Positions 34,261 through 41,648 of a stretch of DNA of 64,000 bases are shown one piece after another. Source of the stretch: Campylobacterota bacterium. GTDB taxonomy: Bacteria; Campylobacterota; Campylobacteria; Campylobacterales; Sulfurimonadaceae. Numbering within the stretch: the first letter of the stretch is position 1; every line of letters starts with the position of its first letter. The notes under the pieces were generated by a model. That model ran no database searches. It saw only the letters and a program-made list of their open reading frames with translations, and had not been told where the DNA came from. Position numbers and translations under genes: made by a program. The stretch lies in assembly GCA_040752835.1 (NCBI GenBank), contig JBFMGG010000006.1, forward strand, positions 186,001 through 250,000, in the 5' to 3' direction.

Positions 34261-34302
34261 CTCTCCTACTGTTTTTCCAAAACATTTAAACATACAATAA
34301 AT

Positions 34303-34356
34303 TGATTATTTTTTAATCATTTTATTGTTTCTATTTCGGACTTTTTACTCTACAAT
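34303..34356 (+). promoter_or_regulatory. nrtA promoter region
   Basis: Candidate -10 TACAAT (34351-34356), 36 bases before the nrtA ATG. Upstream is an inverted repeat TGATTA (34303-34308) / TAATCA (34314-34319). Just downstream lies AGAC-AAAATA-GTCT (34363-34376), a second inverted repeat near the transcription start. Related text occurs at narK and cobA. Confidence 0.55.
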
Positions 34357-34392
34357 TATTTCAGACAAAATAGTCTTAATATGGAGTGTCTC

Positions 34393-35775
34393 ATGAATAC
34401 CTTGAATGTTTTAGGGAAAAGTGCATTAATGTTGTCAATGGCTGCGGTGATGGCTATCGCTGCTCCGGAGAAAAAAGAGGTTAAAATCGGCTTCATCGCT
34501 CTCACTGACTGTGCACCGATCGTCATCGCCAAAGAAAAAGGTTTTTTTGCCAAACAGGGCCTTAATGTAGACGTCGTCAAAGAAGGCGGCGGATGGGCCG
34601 GTATCCAGCAAAAAGTGATCAGCGGTGAGTACGATTACTCTCATGCGCTTGCAGGCATGCCGCTGGCGGCATCCGTCGGGATCAGCGGAAATACGCCGAT
34701 GTATGCCCTCCTCTCTTTGGACTATAACGGCAATGCGATCACGTTTGGCAACAAAGTGATCGATGAAATGGAGAAATACGGCCTGGATACCGTCAAACGC
34801 CCGGTCAGCTCGGCATCACTCAAAAAACTGATCGATGCGAAACGGGCCGCCGAGGGGGCAAAATACAAGCCGCTCGAGTTCGGTATGGTATTTCCGGTCT
34901 CTACCCACAACTATGAGATCCGTTACTGGATGTCAGCCAACGGAATCGATCCCGATGCCGATACAACTCTGAAAGTCGTTCCGCCGCCGCAAATGGTTGC
35001 CAACCTCCAAGCCGGCAACATTGACGGTTATTGTGTCGGTGAACCATGGAACGAGCGTGCCGTTATGGCAAACCTGGGTTCATCCCTCGTCACCAACTAC
35101 GATATCTGGAACAATAATCCCGAAAAAGTTCTGATGTCGACCAAAGCATTTGCGGATAAAAATCCAGAAACGACCCAAGCTGTCATGAGAGCGATCATCG
35201 AAGCGCAAAAATGGCTCGATGCCTCATGGAACAACCGCAAAGAAGCCTCTGCAATCCTCTCAAAAAAAGAGTATGTCAACGCTCCGAAAGATGTCATCGA
35301 CAACTCCATGACCGGAACCTTTCAGTATCTTAAAGGCAAACCGACCGAACCGAATCCGATGTTCAACGTCTTCGCCAACTACTATGCGGCATACCCGTAC
35401 TACAGCCACGGCATGTGGTTCCTGACTCAAATGGTCCGATGGGGGCAGATCACCAAGCCTATCGATATGAAAAAGACGGTCGAAGCGGTCTATCGTCCCG
35501 ATCTCTTTGCCAAAGCGGCAAAATCAGTCGGATACAGTCTCCCGCCATCCCCATGGAAAATCGATGGGAAAGATCCGTTCAACAAATTCGTTGACGGGAA
35601 AATCTTCGATCCCAACCGTGCGGTGGATTATATCTATGACAACAAAGTCAACCATGCCAAAGTGACCAAAGCCGCAATGATGAAAGCAAACAACTGGAAA
35701 GTCAAAACGGCTCAGCCGACCTACGTTTGCCCTTATGGGCCGGCGGGATGTGCCAGCCCGAAATATGTCAAATAA
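34393..35775 (+). CDS. nrtA: Nitrate ABC transporter substrate-binding protein (NrtA-like)
   Basis: 460 residues from ATG 34393, which has GGAG 6 bases upstream; the earlier ATG 34381 overlaps that SD. Signal peptide (MNTLNVLGKSALMLSMAAVMAIA), then the NrtA/CmpA fold: VKIGFIALTDCAPIVIAKEK, the WAGIQQKVISGEYDYSHALA region, STHNYEIRYWMSANGIDPD and DGYCVGEPWNERAV, all characteristic. It binds nitrate (possibly nitrite) in the periplasm and delivers it to NrtB. First gene of nrtABD. Confidence 0.95.
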   Translation: MNTLNVLGKSALMLSMAAVMAIAAPEKKEVKIGFIALTDCAPIVIAKEKGFFAKQGLNVDVVKEGGGWAGIQQKVISGEYDYSHALAGMPLAASVGISGNTPMYALLSLDYNGNAITFGNKVIDEMEKYGLDTVKRPVSSASLKKLIDAKRAAEGAKYKPLEFGMVFPVSTHNYEIRYWMSANGIDPDADTTLKVVPPPQMVANLQAGNIDGYCVGEPWNERAVMANLGSSLVTNYDIWNNNPEKVLMSTKAFADKNPETTQAVMRAIIEAQKWLDASWNNRKEASAILSKKEYVNAPKDVIDNSMTGTFQYLKGKPTEPNPMFNVFANYYAAYPYYSHGMWFLTQMVRWGQITKPIDMKKTVEAVYRPDLFAKAAKSVGYSLPPSPWKIDGKDPFNKFVDGKIFDPNRAVDYIYDNKVNHAKVTKAAMMKANNWKVKTAQPTYVCPYGPAGCASPKYVK

Positions 35776-35801
35776 AAAATAGCACTCACAAGGGATAAAC
35801 C

Positions 35802-36593
35802 ATGAATTCCAAAGCAATTGAGCTGATGAAGCGGATCGTTCTTCCGCTCATTCTACTGGCGGTCATCATCGCCGGATGGTCGGCATTGGCCAGCCAGGTC
35901 GATCAGTTCCCGACCCCGAGCGATACCTATGATGTCGCCAAAGAGGTATTCGCCGACCCGTTCTATGTCAACAACGAAGATGACAAAGGGATCGGATGGC
36001 AGGTTCTCAACTCGCTCGAGCGGGTATTTGGCGGATTTGCCTTGGCGATTCTCATCGGAGTCCCTCTGGGTCTTTTGATCGGGATGAGCGAAAACGCCTT
36101 TATTGCATTGAACCCGTATATTCAAATATTAAAACCGGTTTCCCCGCTGGCCTGGCTTCCGCTACTGCTGTTCGTCTTTAAGGACATTAACCTCACAGCG
36201 ATCAGTACGATTTTTATCACCTCGATCTGGCCGATCATCATCAATACGGCTCTGGGGGTCAGAAGCGTCAGCCTGGATTACCTAAACGTCGCGCGTGTCC
36301 TGCAGTTTTCGCCGCTCGAGAAAGTATTTCAGATCATTCTCCCCGTCGCCGTACCGTTTATCTTTACGGGGATGCGCCTCTCACTAGGCATCGCATGGCT
36401 GGTCATCGTCGCGGCGGAAATGCTCACGGGGGGAATCGGTATCGGTTTCTGGATTTGGGATGAATACAACAATCTGAACTACCACTCGATCATCATCGGG
36501 ATCGCGATCGTCGGTATCGTCGGTCTGATACTCGATTCGATCATGGGGCTGATCGCCAATTTCTTTGATTATCGCAAACGGGGAATACAATGA
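35802..36593 (+). CDS. nrtB: Nitrate ABC transporter permease
   Basis: 263 residues with about six membrane helices. The EAA-like loop for contact with the ATPase is around GVRSVSLDYLNVARVLQFSP, LEKVFQIILPVAVPFIFTGM; the N-terminal LILLAVIIAGWSALASQVDQ and the PLGLLIGMSENAFIALNPYI segment match NrtB/SsuC permeases. It overlaps the ATPase gene by 4 bases. Confidence 0.94.
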   Translation: MNSKAIELMKRIVLPLILLAVIIAGWSALASQVDQFPTPSDTYDVAKEVFADPFYVNNEDDKGIGWQVLNSLERVFGGFALAILIGVPLGLLIGMSENAFIALNPYIQILKPVSPLAWLPLLLFVFKDINLTAISTIFITSIWPIIINTALGVRSVSLDYLNVARVLQFSPLEKVFQIILPVAVPFIFTGMRLSLGIAWLVIVAAEMLTGGIGIGFWIWDEYNNLNYHSIIIGIAIVGIVGLILDSIMGLIANFFDYRKRGIQ

Positions 36594-37390
36594 GTGCAAA
36601 ACCATTTTTGAAAATCGACAACGTCGATAAAATCTTCCCTCTGGGGGGAGGAAAAGAGTATGTCGCACTGCGCAATGTACAAATCGATATCCGCGAAAAC
36701 GAGATCATCAGCATCATCGGGCACTCCGGATGCGGCAAATCGACGATTCTGAATCTCATCGCGGGTCTTGATTCGATCACCAACGGAACGATCCTTCTGG
36801 AGGGTCAGCATATTAAAGCCCCCGGACCGGAACGTGCCGTGGTGTTTCAGAACCATTCGCTTCTGCCATGGCTCACCGTCTATCAGAACATCGAAATGGC
36901 GGTCAAAAAAGTACTCGGCGATGACCTGAGCCCGCAGGAACTGCGTGAACATGTCACCAAATACGTCGACATGGTCAACCTCACCCATGCAAAAGACAAA
37001 TATCCCGGCGAGATCAGCGGCGGGATGAAACAGCGTGTCGGGATCGCCCGCGCGCTGGCGATTGAACCCAAAGTACTCCTGATGGATGAGCCTTTCGGGG
37101 CTCTGGATTCGCTCACACGGGCGAATCTTCAAGACCATCTCATGCGTATCCAGATGCAAACGGGCAATACCGTCGTCATCATCACCCACGATGTCGACGA
37201 AGCGGTGTTGCTATCCGATCGGGTCATCATGATGACCAACGGTCCCGAAGCGACGATCGGAGAAGTGCTGGAAGTGAATCTTCCCCGTCCCCGCAAACGT
37301 CTGGAGCTTCAGAACAATGCGGAATATATTCGGTGTCGCGAGGCGATCGTAGAATTTTTGTACTCGAAATTTGCCAAAGAAGACGAATGA
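36590..37390 (+). CDS. nrtD: Nitrate ABC transporter ATP-binding protein
   Basis: 266 residues, one ABC domain: Walker A GHSGCGKST, Q-loop VFQNHSLLPW, signature SGGMKQR, Walker B LLMDEPFGALD and the switch His in ITHD. The DSLTRANLQDHLM text and the lack of a fused sensor domain match NrtD rather than NrtC. It powers nitrate import with NrtA and NrtB. Overlaps nrtB by 4 bases (ATGA). Confidence 0.94.
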   Translation: MSAKPFLKIDNVDKIFPLGGGKEYVALRNVQIDIRENEIISIIGHSGCGKSTILNLIAGLDSITNGTILLEGQHIKAPGPERAVVFQNHSLLPWLTVYQNIEMAVKKVLGDDLSPQELREHVTKYVDMVNLTHAKDKYPGEISGGMKQRVGIARALAIEPKVLLMDEPFGALDSLTRANLQDHLMRIQMQTGNTVVIITHDVDEAVLLSDRVIMMTNGPEATIGEVLEVNLPRPRKRLELQNNAEYIRCREAIVEFLYSKFAKEDE

Positions 37391-37455
37391 ACCACCGTCT
37401 CTTTGATGACGAAAAGAGGCAGATAACCCAAAAACTTACCATAAGGATGAAGGAA

Positions 37456-38685
37456 ATGAAAAAATTGATGTTGTCAGCTTCGGCTGTTCTTGCTCTTGGC
37501 AGTGTATCGTCTGTCGCAATGGCGGATGAAGGGTTCAGTGTATTCAGCAATACGAAGTTTAATGGCGAAATCCGCCCGCGTTATGAAAATGTAGATGTCG
37601 ACAATTCCGGTAAAAAACAGGCTAACGCCTATACGGTACGTGCAACCATCGGTATGGAATCGACACTGTTCGGTGTTGATGGCCTTACTGTAAAAATTGA
37701 CGGAACGACTGTGCAAGAAATCGGAGGAAACAATTTCAATAGCTCCGCGAACGGCTTGAGCGGGTACGAACTGGTCAAAGATCCTGAACAGAGCCGTTTC
37801 TCACAGCTTTATCTTCAATACAAAATGGGAAATACAACGGCCAAAGCGGGTAAACAGATCGTCAACCTCGACAACCAGCGTTTTGTCGGTTCGGTCGACT
37901 GGCGACAGATGATGCAGAGCTTCGAAGCGGCGGTTCTCAGCAATACCTCGATCCCGGGATTGACATTGATCGGCGGATATGTATGGGGAGTTGATGGAAT
38001 CGGAAACACTCCGACAGCCGAAACGGATTCGGTACTGTTCAATGGTTCGTATAAGGTCAACGATACGCTCAAAATTACTGCCTATGACTACATGATTTCA
38101 TCGACGCATGATACCGTCGGTGCAGCGCTCACCGGTGTCATTCCGGCTGCAGGAGCAAAAGTTGATTATCGTGCAGAATATGCTGTTCAGGGGGATGCGT
38201 CACGCGATACCGATGGCGGTACAGTCAACGCGCAGGCTGATGCGTATTATTACAATCTTGAAGCGACTGCCACCATGAACGGAGTGATCGCAGGTGTAGG
38301 GTATGAATTCCTGAGCGGAACAAGCGGTTCAGATGGTAAAAGTGCCTTCAGCACCCCTTTGGCAACACTCCATAAATTCAACGGATGGGCGGACATATTC
38401 CTTACAACCCCTACCGGCGGATTGGTCGATACCAGCTTAACTCTGGGATATGGTGCGGCAGGGCTTGGAAAAGCGATGGTCGTGTATCACGATTTTGAAA
38501 CCGATGTTGCCATGAGTGGAAAAAGCGATCTTGGAAGCGAATGGGACATGATGTATACCAATGCGATCCCCGGTATCAAAGGGCTTAACGGGCTTATCAA
38601 AGCGGCTTATTTTAATGGTGGAGACGTTGCCGGCAAAACAGCTGATGTCCGCAAAGTCTGGCTTCAACTCGACTACAAATTCTAA
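37456..38685 (+). CDS. Outer membrane porin linked to nitrate uptake
   Basis: 409 residues from ATG 37456. A signal peptide (MKKLMLSASAVLALGSVSSVAMA) precedes a beta-strand-rich sequence with features of Campylobacterota porins: FNGEIRPRYENVDVDNSGKK, an early GKQIVNLDNQRFVGSVDWRQ (the R-Q-R type anion loop) and the final WLQLDYKF. It lies 65 bases after nrtD and probably lets nitrate through the outer membrane, though selectivity cannot be read from sequence. Confidence 0.82.
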   Translation: MKKLMLSASAVLALGSVSSVAMADEGFSVFSNTKFNGEIRPRYENVDVDNSGKKQANAYTVRATIGMESTLFGVDGLTVKIDGTTVQEIGGNNFNSSANGLSGYELVKDPEQSRFSQLYLQYKMGNTTAKAGKQIVNLDNQRFVGSVDWRQMMQSFEAAVLSNTSIPGLTLIGGYVWGVDGIGNTPTAETDSVLFNGSYKVNDTLKITAYDYMISSTHDTVGAALTGVIPAAGAKVDYRAEYAVQGDASRDTDGGTVNAQADAYYYNLEATATMNGVIAGVGYEFLSGTSGSDGKSAFSTPLATLHKFNGWADIFLTTPTGGLVDTSLTLGYGAAGLGKAMVVYHDFETDVAMSGKSDLGSEWDMMYTNAIPGIKGLNGLIKAAYFNGGDVAGKTADVRKVWLQLDYKF

Positions 38686-38693
38686 TCTTCTTT

Positions 38694-38762
38694 CCCCCTC
38701 TGTCGGGGGCAAAGACTCAAGCAGTAGTAAGAAGTTTGACCTTTTCTATCTCTACTGCTTGA
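38694..38762. repeat. Two stacked hairpins at the convergent porin/precorrin-2 dehydrogenase ends
   Basis: CCCCC (38694-38698) / GGGGG (38705-38709), then a perfect 11-bp inverted repeat TCAAGCAGTAG (38717-38727) / CTACTGCTTGA (38752-38762) with 24 bases between. The second arm contains the met8-type gene's stop codon. Neither hairpin has a clear T-run; they may end both transcripts or be cleavage sites. Confidence 0.45.
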
Positions 38763-39321
38763 CTCTTTGTACCGATGCAAAAAAGTTTTTGCACATCTCG
38801 ATGATTTTATTCTGCCGCTCTTTCCCCACCGGTTCGCTTTGACGGATAGCATGAACCCGATCGATCAAATCATGAATCCCCTCAGGGATAACCGACGTCA
38901 AAAATTTCCGCAATGCCGAGCTCACCGCCGGAGCACGTCCGGCCGTGTTGATCCCCACACACAAATCCCCCTCGACGATCAACGCCGGAAAGATAAAACT
39001 GCACAATGCCGGTGAATCGACGCAGTTGATCGGAATTTTTTTCTCGATGCAATAACGGTAAATTCTTTCTTGTTCCCCCAAATCATCCAGTGCCCCGATC
39101 ACCATGTACCGTCCCTCGCAATCGCCGATCTCGTAGGGGCGTTCGATGATCGTGAGGGGATAACCGAGAATACGTATCTCCTCATGAACCTCTGGAGCGA
39201 TAACGGTTAGCTTGGGGGCAAACTTCGCCAACTGCTCAATTTTACGTAAAGCGACTTCCCCCGCTCCGATCACCAAACAATCCTGATCTTTGAGATCGAC
39301 GAACATCGGAAACAGTGCCAT
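38752..39321 (-). CDS. Precorrin-2 dehydrogenase (CysG N-terminal / Met8-like)
   Basis: 189 residues. The NAD-binding start MALFPMFVDLKDQDCLVIGA, GEVALRKIEQLAKFAPKLTV and INCVDSPALCSFIFPALIVE, GINTAGRAPAVSSALRKFL are the Met8/CysG-B pattern. It oxidises precorrin-2 to sirohydrochlorin (and in some members inserts iron) for siroheme, the cofactor of the nitrite reductase encoded nearby. Divergent from the methyltransferase gene cobA, 121 bases apart. Confidence 0.92.
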   Translation of the reverse strand: MALFPMFVDLKDQDCLVIGAGEVALRKIEQLAKFAPKLTVIAPEVHEEIRILGYPLTIIERPYEIGDCEGRYMVIGALDDLGEQERIYRYCIEKKIPINCVDSPALCSFIFPALIVEGDLCVGINTAGRAPAVSSALRKFLTSVIPEGIHDLIDRVHAIRQSEPVGKERQNKIIEMCKNFFASVQRVKQ

Positions 39322-39342
39322 TCCAAATCCTTTGCAATTAAC

Positions 39343-39396
39343 TGATTAAAAATTAACCAAAAATTTGTTTTTCTTATCGCCATTTTACACTAAACT
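39343..39396 (+). promoter_or_regulatory. cobA-nirA-nasA promoter region
   Basis: Candidate -10 TAAACT at 39391-39396 in CACTAAACTTTTTAAAGAT, which matches the narK (CTATACTTTTAAGACT) and nrtA promoters downstream of the -10. Upstream lies TGATTA (39343-39348) with a partner TTAACC. A GTCT-N7-AGAC repeat follows at 39413-39427. The same gap holds the met8-type promoter on the minus strand. Confidence 0.5.
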
Positions 39397-39442
39397 TTTT
39401 AAAGATAAAAAAGTCTGAATAAAAGACGGCAAGGAAATCATT

Positions 39443-40027
39443 ATGCACGGAAAACTCTTTTTAATCGGTTGCGGTCCCGGTGATGCCGATCTGCTCACCT
39501 GTAAAGCACTCAAAACCATCCAAAAACTCGACGTTGCCCTCATCGATCATCTCCTCACCCAAGAGATCATCGATCTGATCCCTGAACGTACCAAAGTGGT
39601 GTTCGTCGGCAAAGAGAAAGGAAAGCACAGCTTCCCCCAAAGCGAGATCAATGCGATGATCACCGAATATGCCCATCAGGGATACACCGTCGGACGGCTC
39701 AAATGCGGTGACCCCTATATCTTCGGGCGGGGAACCGAAGAGGCCATCTACGCCTCGCAAAACGGCATCGAAACCGAAGTGATCCCGGGTATCTCCTCGG
39801 CACTCTCAGGTCCAATGTCTGCGGGTATCGCCCCGACCGCACGGGGTGTCAGTACGGGGGTTTCGGTCGTATCGGCGCACCTCTCCGGCGATCTTATAAC
39901 CGCTGCCAAAGGGGCTCCGAAACCGGCCATTTTGGTGTTCGGCAACGTTGTCCATCTTGCACAGCTCCTCCCCTCCTACCGCTATGAATCCAAGGAGGAA
40001 CGTTATGACATCGTTACAGCAAGCTAG
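39443..40027 (+). CDS. cobA: Uroporphyrinogen-III C-methyltransferase, apparently with an in-frame internal deletion
   Basis: 194 residues, where SUMT enzymes are about 240-260. The first 150 residues are normal: MHGKLFLIGCGPGDADLLTC, then RLKCGDPYIFGRGTEEA (the SAM site) and EVIPGISSALSGP. The usual stretch of about 55-60 residues after VSVVSAHLSGD, containing a second SAM-contacting loop, is missing; text resumes at the normal C-terminal AAKGAPKPAILVFGNVVHLA. The frame is kept, so either a real deletion joined two short similar LSxDL coding stretches, or it is an assembly error. Makes precorrin-2 if active. Its 3' end overlaps nirA by 23 bases. Confidence 0.82.
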   Translation: MHGKLFLIGCGPGDADLLTCKALKTIQKLDVALIDHLLTQEIIDLIPERTKVVFVGKEKGKHSFPQSEINAMITEYAHQGYTVGRLKCGDPYIFGRGTEEAIYASQNGIETEVIPGISSALSGPMSAGIAPTARGVSTGVSVVSAHLSGDLITAAKGAPKPAILVFGNVVHLAQLLPSYRYESKEERYDIVTAS

Positions 40028-41648
40028 CGCCGCGCGCAGTGCGAAAAAACACAAGACCGAAGTAATCAAAGAGACTTTTAGCGCTCAGGAAGCCTGGAAT
40101 CGCCTTTTAGGGTATGCGAAAAGCGGCTATGCATCGATCACCGACGAAGATAAAGATTTTGTTCTCAAAAGCTTCGGTGTCTTCGACCGCCCCGCTACCC
40201 CTGAGAGGTTCATGATCCGTGTACGGATTGCGGGAGGTGCCCTCAATATCGCACAGGCGATGGCGATCGCCTACGTCGCCAAAACATTCGGAAACGATTA
40301 CATCGATCTCACTACCCGCCAGCAGATCGAACTGCGCTACATGAAGATCGAAGATATCCCCGAAGCGCTTGGGCTTTTAGAAGGGGTCGGTTTGACCAGT
40401 TACCAAACAGGGGTGGATAATTTCCGAAATATCCTGATCGATCCTCTCGACGGACTCGCCGCAGACAATCTGATATCCTGCCGTCCGATGATGGAGGAGA
40501 TCCAATCGATTTTTTTGAAAAATCCCGAATGGATCACCACCCTGCCTCGAAAATTCAACATCGGAATCAACGGATCACTCAGCAATCGTTGCAATATCTT
40601 TGGACAGGACTTTGCCCTTTCTTTGGCTGAAAAGGGGGGAGTTTACGGATTTAACCTCTATCTTGGGGGACGTGTCGGATGTTTGGCCCAAGATGCCGAT
40701 ATGTTCGTCCTCCCAACCGAAGCGGCGGAGGTATTCGAAGCGGTGGCGATCCTCTTTAAAACCTACGGATTTCGGGATAACCGCAATAAAAACCGTCTCA
40801 AATTTCTCATCGATGCGGTCGGGATGGGGGAGTTTAGAGCCGCTATCGAAGAACAATTGGGACGTTCCTTCCCCTCTTCGGGAATCGGTTTAGCCGATAA
40901 AGAGGGGGGAGACCATTATGGGAGCGTCACTCTCAACTACGGGCGAAAGGCCCTTTACGTACCCGTACCCTCGGGGGTATTTAGCGGCACCGATCTGTTT
41001 GAAGCCGCCCGTATCGCCGAAAGCCAAAACGGAGCCATCCGCCTCACAATCGAGCAAAACCTCATCCTTACGGGGATAAGAGACGAAACCGGTGCCCTCG
41101 CTTCCCCCCTCTTTATCAAATTTCCCAATCGCCCCTCACCCTATATGGCGAACCTCATCGCCTGTGCCGGAAGCGAACATTGCCCCTTTGGGGTCATCCC
41201 CGGCAAACCCGATGCTATCCGTATGGGAGAGTACCTTAGTCGTGAAGTGCCGATCGAAAATGCCAAAGTCCGTTTTTACTGGTCGGCATGCATCAAAGGG
41301 TGCGGTGTTCACGGTGCCGGAGATCTCGGATTTGTCGGATGCAAAGTGGCACGTGAGGGGAAAACCGCGCTGGGGGTCGATCTCTTTCTCGGCGGGAGTC
41401 TGACGTCCGATGAAGGTGAAGCCGAGCTGTTTCTCAAAGGGCTCCTTTTGGATGAAGCTCCCGCCTATATCGCCGAATGGATGAAACTTTACCGTGATCT
41501 TCGTATCGGTGATGAGAGTTTGGAACACTTTATCAGACGGCTTCGTCATCACTACGAGATCGGTGAAATCGCCGATCTCGTGCGCCATAACTACGCAATC
41601 ACCCATGAGGGGACAAACGGCTATCTGAGCTTGGATCGGATACGCTAA
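40005..41648 (+). CDS. nirA: Ferredoxin-dependent assimilatory nitrite reductase (NirA-like)
   Basis: 547 residues from ATG 40005, chosen for its SD AAGGAGG at 39992-39998, which lies inside cobA. Two ferredoxin-like/siroheme repeats. The four cysteines that hold the 4Fe-4S cluster and siroheme are in CAGSEHC (C-x5-C) and CIKGC (C-x3-C) in the second half. RQQIELRYMKIEDIPEALGL near residue 105 is the NirA/SIR siroheme-binding arm. It reduces nitrite to ammonia with six electrons. A sulphite reductase is the alternative, but the gene sits between SUMT and the nitrate reductase (1-base overlap with the latter). Confidence 0.92.
   Translation: MTSLQQASAARSAKKHKTEVIKETFSAQEAWNRLLGYAKSGYASITDEDKDFVLKSFGVFDRPATPERFMIRVRIAGGALNIAQAMAIAYVAKTFGNDYIDLTTRQQIELRYMKIEDIPEALGLLEGVGLTSYQTGVDNFRNILIDPLDGLAADNLISCRPMMEEIQSIFLKNPEWITTLPRKFNIGINGSLSNRCNIFGQDFALSLAEKGGVYGFNLYLGGRVGCLAQDADMFVLPTEAAEVFEAVAILFKTYGFRDNRNKNRLKFLIDAVGMGEFRAAIEEQLGRSFPSSGIGLADKEGGDHYGSVTLNYGRKALYVPVPSGVFSGTDLFEAARIAESQNGAIRLTIEQNLILTGIRDETGALASPLFIKFPNRPSPYMANLIACAGSEHCPFGVIPGKPDAIRMGEYLSREVPIENAKVRFYWSACIKGCGVHGAGDLGFVGCKVAREGKTALGVDLFLGGSLTSDEGEAELFLKGLLLDEAPAYIAEWMKLYRDLRIGDESLEHFIRRLRHHYEIGEIADLVRHNYAITHEGTNGYLSLDRIR

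Noticed and set aside
39336-39357. NssR-type site (TTAAC-N4-GTTAA) before cobA
   Set aside because: Only one half-site matches well (TTAAC-TGAT-TAAAA); not enough to claim.
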